This document shows positions 35,567 through 47,500 of a stretch of 64,000 nt of DNA, piece after piece (position 1 is the first letter of the stretch; every line of letters starts with the position of its first letter). Source of the stretch: Beroe forskalii (taxonomy: Eukaryota; Ctenophora; Nuda; Beroida; Beroidae); contig WFMF01000549.1 in the NCBI GenBank assembly GCA_011033025.1, positions 1 to 64,000 of the forward strand, given 5' to 3'. A program made the translations under genes and the position numbers. The notes below the pieces were generated by a model. That model saw nothing but the letters and a program-made list of their open reading frames with translations, ran no database searches and was not told where the DNA came from.

Positions 35567-37216
35567 TTATCCAGCAGCTTCTGTAGAAAAATTAGATGCA
35601 CACTCATTGAGCCTTGCTTCAAACTTTTTGAGAACTGACCTTTGGAGCTCAGCAAATTCATCTGTAATAGGATTGCTGGAAACAGAGCAGCCAGTATCAC
35701 TCACAGTAAATGACTGAGCTTTATTCTCATCACTTTTAAATTTGGGTGAAGTGGCATAATCTGATTTACCATGATCAGATTCAACAATATCATTGTCTAG
35801 AATTAATGAATATTTATTGGATTCTAAATCTGATATATTTCCATAATCATCATGACTGCCTTGCTGATGCATAGCTTTCAGTGACAAATTAGCAATTCGA
35901 AGCTGTTCTACCTCTGCCTTCATGTTTCTCAAATGTCTTTCATATCTCTCTTTTACCTGCTCCACTTCTACTTTTGTTGAGGATGGGGAAGTAATTTTCC
36001 CAGGAATTATAGATTCCTCTGTAATTTTGATTATGCCAGCAATTTCCTTCTCCATGTTTGAAATATTTTCTTTCAAAGAAAGGTTATCAGCTTCAAGCTT
36101 TTCAAGAAACCCTGTTGGACATTGAAGAATTGGATTTCTGTCATGTTGAATGAGGAATTTTTGCAGAAAACTGTTTTCTTTCTGATAAATTTCTAATTGT
36201 GCTCTCAAAAGATCAAGTTCACCCTTAACATTCTTCTCATTAAATTCAGCATCTTTTGTCATCACTGAAATCTTTTCAAGGAGTTGGCCATTTTCATCTT
36301 CAAGACTACGAAGTTTACTAACTAAATCATCAACATCTTTGACTAAAATCTCTTTTTCATCCTTTATGGAATCATAATTTGTCTTCATGTTTGAAAACTT
36401 TGAGTTGTTTTTATGGTTTGATGACAAAACATCCTCAAGTGTGTTCTTCATGTTTTGAATTTCATCATCTTTTGCCTTCAAAATGCCCTTCAAGTTGGAG
36501 ATAGTACCCTCATATTGATCTTTTTGGTTGGAAAACAGTTTTATTTCAGTATCTGTGGCTTTCAGCTTAGAATGATATTCTTTGCGGCATTTAGAAAATT
36601 TCTGTTTCAGATCTTCATTCTTTTTCAGCATTGTTGATCGCTGCTCCTCTAATAGCTTTATTTGGGCAGTATGAGTAGTCTGTTGGATCTCTAACTCTGC
36701 TATTTTGTCTATGTAATGATTACATTCCTTTTTGAGTGTAGTTATAGCCATATCCTGTATGTCAGTGGGTTCTCCAGTGCCTGAGTATGTTTTGCACCTC
36801 ATGCAGCAATTTGCATCAGAATTACCATATGATAATTCAGCTATCTTTGACTCCAGCAGAATGCGTTTTTCATAATTAGATTTATCTATCATCATCATTT
36901 CTTTCCTCAAATCATTGATTTCAAGATCCTTTTCTTTAAGTTCAATTTGATTGCTAGATACAATGTCATGCAATTCCTTATTTTCACTGAATAATTTATT
37001 GTAAGACAGCTCCCAATCAAGTTGCTTCTCACTCAACATTTTTTCTATTTGATAGACAAGTTCACTAATTTCTGCTTCACATCCCTGATAAACTGTACCC
37101 AAATCTTTTAAACATTGGTCCACCTTCTTCATTTGTAGCCTGAATTGTGCTTTGTAATTCCAAACAATACAAGAATAAAGAATCAATATGATGATTAGTA
37201 GAGTAGTAATAAACAC
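35567..37216 (-). CDS. Membrane-anchored coiled-coil protein, family unknown
   Basis: A single-exon frame of 549 codons. Residues 1-20 (MFITTLLIIILILYSCIVWN) are a membrane anchor or uncleaved signal, followed by basic YKAQFRLQMKK, suggesting a single-pass protein with a cytoplasmic C-terminal bulk. Residues about 30-440 are strongly heptad-like and rich in Lys, Glu, Leu and Ser (for example IEKMLSEKQLDWELSYNKLF, AELEIQQTTHTAQIKLLEEQ), so a long coiled coil with breaks. A CMRC pair near 135 and an acidic, Ser-rich tail with SDLESNKYSLILDNDIVESD close it. It could be a tether or golgin-like protein, but no named family is recognised. It lies just upstream of ARF6 on the same strand; 720 bp separate its stop codon from the ARF6 start. 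Confidence 0.7.
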   Translation of the reverse strand: MFITTLLIIILILYSCIVWNYKAQFRLQMKKVDQCLKDLGTVYQGCEAEISELVYQIEKMLSEKQLDWELSYNKLFSENKELHDIVSSNQIELKEKDLEINDLRKEMMMIDKSNYEKRILLESKIAELSYGNSDANCCMRCKTYSGTGEPTDIQDMAITTLKKECNHYIDKIAELEIQQTTHTAQIKLLEEQRSTMLKKNEDLKQKFSKCRKEYHSKLKATDTEIKLFSNQKDQYEGTISNLKGILKAKDDEIQNMKNTLEDVLSSNHKNNSKFSNMKTNYDSIKDEKEILVKDVDDLVSKLRSLEDENGQLLEKISVMTKDAEFNEKNVKGELDLLRAQLEIYQKENSFLQKFLIQHDRNPILQCPTGFLEKLEADNLSLKENISNMEKEIAGIIKITEESIIPGKITSPSSTKVEVEQVKERYERHLRNMKAEVEQLRIANLSLKAMHQQGSHDDYGNISDLESNKYSLILDNDIVESDHGKSDYATSPKFKSDENKAQSFTVSDTGCSVSSNPITDEFAELQRSVLKKFEARLNECASNFSTEAAG

Positions 37217-38229
37217 TACCTAGATAAAAAGCTTTAGCAGTTTATTTACCCATAGGCCTAGGTGTGCACATGTATTATTTGACAAAGATGTGCAAATATC
37301 TTGTATATTCAACAGGTCAATTCCGAGAAAAGTAAATTGCACTGTAAACAGCAGGTCTATATCAATCCCTTTATTGATCAATCAATGGATGTGGCATATT
37401 GGTAACAATAGTATTACAACAAATATTGAAATGTAAATAAAATAGTTGTTGGTCCCCTGATCTTGTTTATAAGTTAACTCATAAAAGATTGTACAACAGT
37501 CTAGTGTGATCCAACTAGGAAAATAATGCTTTCGGAATTTCACATTTAAACCATCATGAAAATTAAAAGCCTTAATTTTTGGCTTAAGTATCTTAAAGTA
37601 AGCATAATGGTAATAAACCATCCTAAATTTCCCATTTTCCCATTTTCATCGAATCATCATAAAATTTCAGAAATTTTTAAAATTAAATGTCAATTTTGGC
37701 CATAAGGCGCCCATAACATTCGTCTGTTTATTGAATGGAATTGGTTGATCGGATCGATATACTCCATTTGAATCGACGGGCGATGTCCGCAAAGTGACGT
37801 CCAAATGTGGAACGTTGCGCCGCGCGCGCGAGGGTAGGGTAACATCCTACGACATTTGAACGAATGATGTGTTTTACTGGTCCTTGTCATACGATGTATG
37901 ACCCGCCGCGAGAGGGTCTGTCAACGTCAGACAAACTTCGGCGGAAGCGCGCGCCGTCGTGACGTTTCACTCCGGCGCGGCGTTAGTTTACAGTTTATGT
38001 GTTTAGCTCAATGCGTAGCAAAAAGCATATCGCGCGTCGTAAAGTTAAACGACAGGCGTGTGTTTTTGAATTTAATTTTTGCTGCTTTCTTCCGCTTTAG
38101 GCTATCGTTGTCTGACGTCGTCAGACCCATTAAATAAATTTATTTAAGTGAGTCGTGGCGCGCGCGCGACAGGGTCAGGCAACGCCTGACAAGGCTACGG
38201 ATCGTTCACTTACACTATCAACCATCACG

Positions 38230-38393
38230 GATGTGTGCAGACCGCTCGATTGACAGAGGCCTCGATAAAAACGCGCGGATTTCCTCTGCGCGCGTCAACT
38301 TTCTATACAAATTACGTCAAAAGCACACAATTTTAGCGCGTCTCTATTATATCGCATCGAGCCCTTTTTCAATCGAGCGGTCTGCACACATAT
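38230..38393. mobile_element. MITE with GTGTGCAGACCGCTCGATTGA ends
   Basis: The 20-base end TGTGCAGACCGCTCGATTGA is exactly mirrored by TCAATCGAGCGGTCTGCACA. The interior is AT-rich with CTGCGCGCGT and no coding capacity. Confidence 0.8.
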
Positions 38394-38544
38394 GCAATAT
38401 GGGTTACGTAATGGTAGTCGGTAAAATGTTACGAATACATTATCAGGGCCGGGGACTGAAGGGGCATTACGAATACGTTCCCTGTTTGTTGTTTGGACTG
38501 AAGGGGCATTACAGAGGCGCGGTGCGCGTAAAGGGGCATCAGGC

Positions 38545-38692
38545 AGGTGTCGACCACCTCGAGAATTCTTCTGAAACGACTGATCGCGCGGCGCCATGCA
38601 TGTAGGTGAGTACTGGTTAAATCAGTATGAATGAGCAATATTGTGGTTTTGTGGAAATTTCAGACACCGATCTCAGAGGTGGCGACACCTCA
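38545..38692. mobile_element. MITE family B, copy 2
   Basis: GGTGTCGACCACCTCGAGAA on the left pairs with GATCTCAGAGGTGGCGACAC on the right. Interior ATCGCGCGGCGCCATGCATG and TTTGTGGAAATTTCAGACA match copy 1. Confidence 0.75.
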
Positions 38693-39330
38693 GTTACAGT
38701 ACATAGGTCGATCGAATGGAATTGATCGATCGACCAACTCCATTTGAACGACTGAGGTGCTTTACTAGTCCCAAATGACTTGAATCGTGGCTGCATTATG
38801 AATGAGCAATATTGTTTTTCTGTGTAAAACACCTCAGTCTTGCTAAACGCGTATATCCCCAAACGGTTTAATTGACCCGTAAAAATATTCGGTTAGCGGG
38901 CGCGGTACGCACACCTATGCGGGCTTAGGAAACCTCAGTCAGTCAGTCGATCAAATGAAGTTGATCGATCGACCGATTCCATTCGATCGACCGATGTACC
39001 ATACGTGCACCTAAGGGCTTTAAAATTAAATACGTCACACGTTATTGTAAAAAGTATACTGACTACAGAGGAGAGGGGTAACAATTGGCCAAAACTTGGT
39101 TACGTAATGTGAACGGTCCCTTAGCGAAGTAAAAATTAAATAGCCTAAATAGTTAATACAATGCTGAAAATCGAAGAGAAACGAGCAAGTTAAATTCAGG
39201 AAATAAAAAGACAATCATTTATTTAACTTTGAGGAAAGAATATCAATTAACACTGTTTTTTTTGGAAAAAGCTGGCTCCAGCAGTTAAACACCATCTCCC
39301 GTGTCCAAGGTGAAGATAAAACCCGCCACT

Positions 39331-39885
<555 letters not shown>

Positions 39886-40520
39886 TTTGCTAAACTTTGA
39901 TTGAAATTAGATTTAGAAAATCATCAGTGGAAAGAGATTTGAATTTAATTGAAATAATAACGTAAATCTGAATTCTAGAATTTGAAATGAAGTGAAGTTC
40001 AAAAGTATAATTCACTTATCCATCATCGGACCAATATTTGACTTATGGAATTGGAAGCAGGTACCTACAAGTACATCTAAGAAACAACAAACAGAGTTAG
40101 AAAAGCTTCTACGAACATAAATGAACGCATACAGAATAATAGGAACTGAATAAATATGTAATCAGACAGCTGATGATGGTAAAATGCAAAACAAGTCACA
40201 GGCGGTGTAAATGAAATCAGATACCCTCATGGAGACGTGTCATGTACAATACCGAGTCAATGTACATCAAATTACACTCCATTTCAATAACACAATCTCA
40301 GCTTACATACCGTTGAAGTTATGAAGTTGCGAAACCTTTGATAAAACGCTGATCAAACTTTAAAATAGCTGGAGTTCTCGAACTGAGTATCAAACGCGAA
40401 AATTCGATCCGTGATTTATCTGCACTGTCTCTAATGAATGTATGATTGAGATATTTTCATCTGTAAACGCCTCAAGCACAATTACAATAACGTCACTCAT
40501 CCCACTGATGACATCACTCA

Positions 40521-40620
40521 TCCCTCTGATGCCATCACAGGTCCTCCTCCTCCTCTCCCTCCTGTTCTCTTCTAGCGTCACAGGTCCTCCTCCTCCTCTC
40601 CCTCCTGTTCTCTTCTAGCA
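40521..40620 (-). repeat. Tandem duplication of the PQBP1 stop-codon region
   Basis: TCACAGGTCCTCCTCCTCCT with CTCCCTCCTGTTCTCTTCTA occurs twice with a 44-bp period. The upstream copy on the minus strand is the coding one ([11 protein letters not shown], stop); the second follows it. Confidence 0.9.
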
Positions 40621-42147
40621 GCTGCGTTCATCCTCAGGATGTCCCCAGGGGCGGGGTAGGGGCGCTGTTGGAAGAGGGGGCCGTTGGCGGTCACATCCAC
40701 CCCAGTCTTAGCGTCCCCGGTCTTAGGCAGACCCCGGTGCCAGTCACCCCTGGTAAAGGGAGGAAGGGGTTGTTCAAAGTGGAAAAGCAGAAATTATTGA
40801 AATGACGAGGAAGAATTTTTCAACAATTTTGTAAAATGTAATTTCACAATTTTTTCATTGCTAGCCTAAGAGTTGAATTGTCAGGTAATTACCAATACCT
40901 TGGGGCGTCTGAATAAGAGGCAGGGTCCATGGGATCTATTTCCTCCTCATCCTTCGGTTTGTATCGCTTCGAATCACGCTTCCCTTCTTTGCGACTCTGG
41001 TAATGTTTGTTTATTGAAGGGTTCAGGAACTATATACAACCACAGAATAGAAAAACCGCTATCAATCGCTATAGACACTAGACAGAAGTTTTCAAAATTA
41101 AATTACTCACTCCTAACTCTTACCAGATTCCACAAAATTCTATGATCTATAATTCTATGAAGCTGAAAACACTGACCTGGCTTGGAGGGGGAGGCATCTG
41201 GATATCATCCACAGATGGCATCTGGATATCTGGGGGAGGAGATCGGCCTCGTGGCTTGTCACGCGACCAATCACGCGCGCCGTCGCTGTCACGTGGTCTA
41301 CCACGTGACTCGTCACGTGCTGCATAGGTGTCACGTGGGTTGCCAGGTGTGTCTAGCAACGGAGTTTTCTGAATTGGAGCAGAGGAGGCCATCGCCTTCT
41401 CTTCTGCAGAAAAACAAAGATAATAACAACAAGGGAATATCAAGTTTTCGTCGTAAGATTTTTGTAAAAATTGATCAAATTACAGTCCCTTTTAAACTGA
41501 AAGTTCACACTAAAGTGACAGACTGACTATCGAGGATGACAGGGCAGCGCCACTGGACCACGTTAGTGTTGGTGTTCCAGAAGTAGCAACATCCCGTATC
41601 CTCATCAGGGACCAGCCGCCAGCAGGAGGGGATCTTATCGAATATGTCTTCTATCAGCAACTGAGAGGGAGCGAGGGATCATTGTCGACAGGTTACCAGT
41701 CTCATTTCACATTTGAGTCATTGACCAAGACATAATTGGAGATGCGGATGACGAATGGGGATGATAAAGATAACAGCAGAAAATGGGATGACCGGAAAAG
41801 TGGTAATATTACTTTATCGTCCGTACGATCAAAATTTTCGAATGATTATGAATTTAGGACTGGATTTTAGCGGTTTTTGGTAGGCAGTTTTCCAGGTTTT
41901 CTTGCACCAGTCGTTGCAGGAATGGTACTTGTTCCACGTGTTAGGACACTCCCAGGCGTCATCTGTGTCCCCTGTAACAGGTTAGAAATAGAAGAAATTT
42001 AAGGCCTTAGGCAGGAGAAAAATTTTCATGAAATCAAAAACTTGTCAGTATGCAAGAATCTCAATTATGGTTATCTCAGGTCTCCCCTGTAACAGACTTG
42101 ACCCCCTTAGCTTTGAGCCTCTCAAGGAGGGCAGAGGAGAGAGGCAT
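40578..42147 (-). CDS. PQBP1: Polyglutamine-binding protein 1 (PQBP1)
   Basis: Exons: 42087-42147, about 41870-41971, 41528-41660, 41177-41403, 40899-40996 and 40578-40749. The start [16 protein letters not shown] matches the PQBP1 N-terminus. Exon 2 has a Cys/Trp module ([16 protein letters not shown]) and exon 3 the WW domain ([20 protein letters not shown] then VVQWRCP). A charged RD/RG linker follows, then the hallmark [20 protein letters not shown] and [20 protein letters not shown]. That C-terminal motif binds the spliceosomal U5 protein TXNL4A/Dim1, so the gene works in pre-mRNA splicing. Two boundaries are unclear. Intron 1 has no GT donor in phase but is flanked by a 13-bp direct repeat, and the exon-2 donor could not be placed. 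The last about 44 bp, including the stop codon, are tandemly duplicated downstream. Confidence 0.9.
41290..41337. promoter_or_regulatory. Four CACGTG motifs within a PQBP1 coding exon
   Basis: CACGTG occurs at 41290, 41302, 41314 and 41332, spaced 12, 12 and 18 bp. The spacing follows the protein repeat (Arg-Asp/Arg-Gly dipeptides), so a coding origin is the simplest reading; an exonic enhancer is possible. Confidence 0.25.
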
Positions 42148-42149
42148 CT

Positions 42150-42757
42150 TCAGGAAATGTCAGACGATGTAGCAGGAAGTGGAAAAGGGAGGATTCGAGA
42201 AAGGGGTTGCTTTAATTCGTGTCCGTCATAGCTAGGATAAACTGTTATCTTGGGTGATGAAATGAAGTAAACGAGGTTTAACAGTTACTCAAAAGTATGT
42301 GTATGTTGTTGTAAAGGTCAAAGAATGTACACCGGATCCATGAATTTCACAAAATGCCCAACATTATTTTGCAGTAGTCAGAAGATACCAAGTGAATGAC
42401 ATCGAAGTTTGATATCAGTAACATGAGTTTAACAATTATTAAGTTAGAATAAATAGAATAGATTGCCTATTGAGACTTAAAAATAGCTCAAATTGTACAT
42501 GAAAAGACCGAATAATGGCCGATAAAAAGTAAAATGTAATTAGATATTTAAATTCATAATTTATGAAATAATTAAAAATGTTTATCTAAGAAAATAAAGA
42601 TGGAATACTCAGCCATCAATAAGTAATAAATATTAGGTGTAGAAAGAATTTAATAAATACGAACTACTTTCTATAAATACGTGGAATAAAACAGTCTGAT
42701 TAATTAAGAAGTACCACATCTTAAATTAATCATTAAAAAGCCACGTGATCTACAGAC
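42150..42757. other. PQBP1-dUTPase intergenic spacer
   Basis: About 600 bp between the PQBP1 start and the dUTPase stop on the same strand. It probably holds the PQBP1 promoter and dUTPase 3' UTR; no TATA box or repeat was recognised. Confidence 0.4.
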
Positions 42758-43943
42758 TTAGCTTCCTGTCATGGTGACGTCATCCTTCTCCAGTTGATCG
42801 TGAGTTCGCTTGTTGTTAGGTTTGTCAGTAGTACTGTCAGTAGTACTGTTGGTATGGTTACCGTTGGTATGGTTACCCTCAGTAACGTTACCATGGTAAC
42901 CAGTGCTCCCGAAACCACCTTCACCCCGTACAGTACTGTCCAAGTCATCAACCTGAACCAAGTAAATTACAGTAATGTTCAATGTACGAGGTATATTTCT
43001 AGTGTACATGAGTACTATCTTTTTAGAGGACATCTTGGTCATATTGTACACCCAGAAAACTTGCAAAATAATCCCATGAAAAGTCAGAACTGTTTTCACT
43101 ATGAGTACCAATATATACAATAAATATTCTAACCAACCTCTACAACGGCCGGTGTCATGATCCTCTCTAAGACGAGTTGAGCTATCCTGTCTCCTTGTTT
43201 TACAGTGTAGTCAGTGCTGGCGTGGTTAAACATAACTACCTTCACTTCTCCTGGGTGGGAGTGTGAGGGGGTGAGGAGCATTGGTTAAACATAACAACCT
43301 TCACTTCTCCTGAGAGGGTGGGAGTGTGAAGGGGTGAGGAGCATCAATGGAAGCAGAAAAGCATAAAATCATTCGCCCCATAGAATTATTCGCATATTAT
43401 TTGGTGATATTAATCTGAAACATCTTCAGTCGAAAGACAAAATTATTGAAGAAACTGTTAAAGTATTGTATTTGCATGATTATAAGCTCTAAAATCTCGT
43501 CCGAATTTTGAAAAAAAGGTATTGCATTGAAGGTAAACCTCTGTAGTCCTTGTCGACGACACCCCGCCCCAATGTCAATGTGGTGTTTTGCTGCTAGACC
43601 AGATCTGGGAGCAATCCTACCGTAACACCCATCTGGCACTGCGATAGAGATACCAGTACAGACCATAGCCTGGAATACAAGGAAGGGAAAGTTAGTTTTT
43701 TAGAATCAAACATTGCACGAAATTGCATAAAATTTTCTGATGAAACATACAACTTTGCACTGAAGAGTTATTAAAGAGATAGTTAAAACCACCCTCCCCA
43801 ACTCCTACCTTTCCCTGCGCCGGGACAGCAGTATCTTCGCAGCTGTACAGGTCATAACCAGCCGCCCCCTCAGAGGTACGAGTGGGAAGGTGGGCGTGAG
43901 GTTCCCTCCTCTTCACTCGCAGTTTACAGGGAGAGTCAGACAT
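42758..43943 (-). CDS. DUT: Deoxyuridine 5'-triphosphate nucleotidohydrolase (dUTPase)
   Basis: Four exons: 43809-43943, 43539-43669, 43138-43250 and 42758-42952. The five trimeric-dUTPase motifs are visible in order: AAGYDLYS (1), the uridine-binding [14 protein letters not shown] (2), VVDKDYRG (3), GDRIAQLV (4) and the P-loop-like [10 protein letters not shown] (5). The enzyme hydrolyses dUTP to dUMP and pyrophosphate, keeping uracil out of DNA. A low-complexity tail rich in Asn, Thr and His follows motif 5. Motifs 2 and 3 in exon 2 lie in different frames: the run at 43562-43570 (CCCCGCCCC on +) carries one base too many, most simply an assembly indel. The exon-3 acceptor with about 26 exon bases is duplicated upstream in the intron. 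Confidence 0.92.
43250..43345 (-). repeat. Duplicated dUTPase exon-3 acceptor (2 copies)
   Basis: On the minus strand TCCCACCCTCTCAG + GAGAAGTGAAGGTTGTTATG precedes the true TCCCACCCAG + GAGAAGTGAAGGTAGTTATG by about 73 bp. The polypyrimidine tract, AG and about 26 exon bases are copied. Confidence 0.95.
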
Positions 43944-43944
43944 T

Positions 43945-44540
43945 GGGGCGACAACAGCTACTATTGGATGGGAGTTGGTTAGGGATGTTTACACATATTA
44001 TAGCAAAATATCTGACAGGTCGTCCAAGAAATAATTTTAAGATTGCGTGTAAAATTTTGTCTTCGTTACAACTTACAGATCATACATCTATTACAGTTTT
44101 TTCTTATTATCGACAGCGTATATTATTCTTGGACGAACTTATTCACCAATAAATATTAATTCCTGAGTTTAACAATGGCAGTAATACAGAAACAACGCCT
44201 TATCAATAAAAAGAAAGAGTGAACGAAAATGAAAGCAATGGATGCATAAGGAATAAATTAAAAAATTATTAACTGTGAAATATAATGGGACAGAATTCTT
44301 CCGCCAAGATATTATAATAACGATAAAAAATAAGATGAATAAAAACATCTTATGGAATTCAGTGACATTCGGAATGAATAAACGCAGATAAGGCCGCATT
44401 ATTGATACGGTGATAAGGTTTCGGCAGGTGGTTAAAAAATTCTGGTGAGTTAACGGTGTTCTTTCAAACCGTGAATTATCTCAGTAGTCAGTAATCTAGA
44501 TCTGTAGATGTATAAATCTTTGGAACACCAACTTGTCAAC
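43945..44540. other. Spacer between dUTPase and the hnRNP gene
   Basis: AT-rich, no gene recognised. It probably contains the dUTPase promoter and the 3' UTR of the hnRNP-like gene. Confidence 0.4.
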
Positions 44541-44544
44541 ATCC

Positions 44545-47500
44545 TCAAAACTCTTCCCCACCTCCCTCCTCTTGGCTGTATTCCTCATAGTCTGGTTGGA
44601 TGGTGAATTCAGCAGGGAGTACTCTAGCTCGAGGGGGACCTGAGTAGGAAGGGGGTGGCGCCCCGCCTCTTCCTCTAAACGCCCCTCTGCCTCTAGGAGC
44701 CCCCCTACCTCTAGGGGTGCCTCTACCCCAGGGAGCCCCTCTAAAGCCGCCGCCCCTACCTCTAACGCCTCCTCTGTCTGCTCTACCACGTTTAGAGAAC
44801 CGGTAATCTACGGATATTTTAGAGGTGAATCACAGTATTGATCACATCGGATCATATTCATGGTAATAATTCTCGGAATAGGTCCATGATATGAAGCAGA
44901 AACTTTTCATAATTTCAAAGTATTGATGGAATGAAAATAAAAGTAGGTAGTATGATATTTGAATTTTCTCACCCTCATCTTCATCAAGAGGTCGGACCGC
45001 CCCAGCCATCAGACTTTTCCTGACAGGTTTCACAGTGGCAGCACTGGCCGCAGCCGCCCCATTCTGTGCTCCTGTGCCACCCCCATAGGCTTCTAAGCCA
45101 CCACCATGAGCACCTGAGCCATCTTGAGCTTGTGAAGTGAGGCTTGCCGCTGACACTGGTCCTTGAGAGTAGGTGTGTGCGCCGCTTTCTGACTGATTCA
45201 CAGTGTTACCTGGCGTAGCCGGCGGCGGTGGGGGTGGCACAAAGCCACTGTATAGAACGGCTTGTGCATCGCTGTAGCCGGCACTGAACGCCGCCGCTTG
45301 GGGATCAGTACTCTGATAAGATTCGTAACCTGTTGCAGCTCCATATTCAGCGTACCCTGAAGCTGCATAACTTGGGTCTGGATAAGCCGCCTGCTGTCCA
45401 GCAAACGGCATGGTAAAGGGAGGGAATGGAACTCCTGACATGTCAGGGTAACCAGTTCCATAACCAGGATAAGCAGAAGACACCGCAGGGTCATAGCCCT
45501 GGGTTTGGGATGCAGGATCGTAGCCTTGGGTTTGGGATACTGTTACTGAAGGACCATAGTCCGGAGTTTGGGATGGGTTTGTGGCAGGGTACCCAGAGGA
45601 CGGATTACTCTTACTCGCTGGAGCTAACCCGTGAGCTTGTGCTATCAGCTCCGCTGCTCTTTTAGCTGCATCATTCGCTGCCATGCCACCTCCTACTTCG
45701 TCTGTATATCCTTCCGCTTCAGATTCCAGGAACAGCTCAACATAGCGAGATTCTGAAACGGAGAGAGTTGCAGTGAAAAGTAGTTGTAGGCACTTGCGTT
45801 GGGATAGAAACACATCGAGCATCAATTGAAACTAACTATGAATTTGCAGTATACCAGTATAATTGGATTGGGGGAATGGGGGTTTACGGGGCTCAAGTAA
45901 CTATGAAATCTTCCTTACTAGATTTCCCATCAATGAATGATACATGTTGATATATTCATTATTCAGTGTACTTTGTATCTCGCAAGCAACTAACTCAAAC
46001 ATTTTAAAACATGGTAGTAATCTGTATGCACTAAGCACATGACTGTGTAATCAGTTTCGTACTTTTGCTCTCGTTACTTTTGATTAATCAATCAATTTAT
46101 TGCATCTCTAACTCCCAACTTTACTAAAAAATCTCGACCTTAATCAATAGTTAAGGCTCATTCTAACGGATAATTGGGGAGTGGGTATCTATTTCATAAA
46201 CTAGGAGGGGGGGGCATTTGAACATGATAAACCCACCCATATACGATCGATCTTTCTGCATAGCTTCCAGTGCATCCTCGTGGGTATTAAAGAAAACATA
46301 CCCGTCGCCCGAGGGGCGCCCGTCATCCCCCACACCCAGCTCAATGTGTTTGGGCATGAGGGGGGAGAAGAATTTGATGACATCCCCTTGGGACGCCTTA
46401 AAGGGGATCCCCCGGATAAAAACTTTATGTTCTTTTATCCCACCCCTGAGGAATGAGGGGTGTTTGAATCTTGGGGCTTCATGAAGAGGGGGGGGGATTG
46501 AAGAAGACCACATTTGAAAAATTTATGACAAAAAGACGCGCCACTCAAATTCATAGCGACGTTCGACGAGGGTCATCTGGGCATTTCGAAACTAGAGCCA
46601 ACTGGAGCATGAAACCCACATAAAAATGAACTTACTTCATAGTGGGCCAGCTGCTGGGATCCTTCTTTGGTTTCTGTGTATCCAGAGGTTGTTGGTGCTG
46701 CATTTCCTTGAAGTTCGCTTTGAAAATCTCAATGTACCTAAGACATGAGAATGATTACGCCGACATTTTCTGATTTTTAATCTACACTTTCATAATACAT
46801 AGCCCGTATGTCAAAACCTTATAACTCGATTTGTACAGTTCCTTACAATATATAATTTTAATCAATATCGGGGTCGTTAAAATCACACAATACCTCTTTC
46901 CTATGGCCTGCATGTGTTTCTCCAGAGCTGCAGTGGCTTCTTCCTGCCTGGAAAACTGAACATACGCCTCCCCCGTCATACGTCCTTCATTCTCTCTAAA
47001 CTGGGGATTTTATTTGATCAATGAAAATTAAAATCTGTTTATGTGGTCTCTTCTGCAATAAATGGACGCCACGGTCATCTGGACGAAACAAATTTTGCGT
47101 ACCATCTGCACTGAACCATTGACCATTGACCAAGTTGTATCTTGATGTTAGTAACAATGTACCTTGATACTAGTAACTGACAGACCAGTAAAGAACTCCT
47201 TGACATCATCCTCCGTCACGCTGAAAGGGAGTCCCCTCATCTTGACAACAGGAGAGTCCTTACCCCCGTAGGCTCGTTTGTTAATAGCACCCTTTTTCAG
47301 GGCACGAGCCAAGTCATTCTCATCGGACTCGTATATCTCAACGTACCTGTCAGGAGGAAGTCAGCGGATCTTTACTTTTAGTAGTTCAGTAGGTACCATT
47401 ACGGCGGAAAAAGGATTGGTTACCTTAGTACATGAAATTAAGTAAGCAGAAAATTAAGCACTCCAGCCGCCAAAAATGCTTAATTTGATGTAACGTAGTA

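Larger units (their letters stand above)
37690..39060. repeat. Cluster of palindromic and GATC-rich repeats
   Basis: A 1.3-kb CG-rich island between genes holds several dispersed elements: a copy of the 15.46-kb repeat (37798-37853), GTCTGTCAACGTCAGAC-type short palindromes (37917-37933, 38108-38125, 38175-38195), and GATC-rich dyads around TCGATCGAATGGAATTGATC at about 37729, 38708 and 38942. Open frames here are not credible genes. Confidence 0.6.

Noticed and set aside
37690-38862. Several 70-120 codon open frames in the CG-rich cluster
   Set aside because: They overlap on both strands within palindromic repeats and carry no recognisable domain.
44496-44789. Acidic MVEQTEEALEVGAAALEGLP frame
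   Set aside because: It is the wrong frame of the hnRNP RG/RGG exon; the correct frame joins in phase to the preceding exon.
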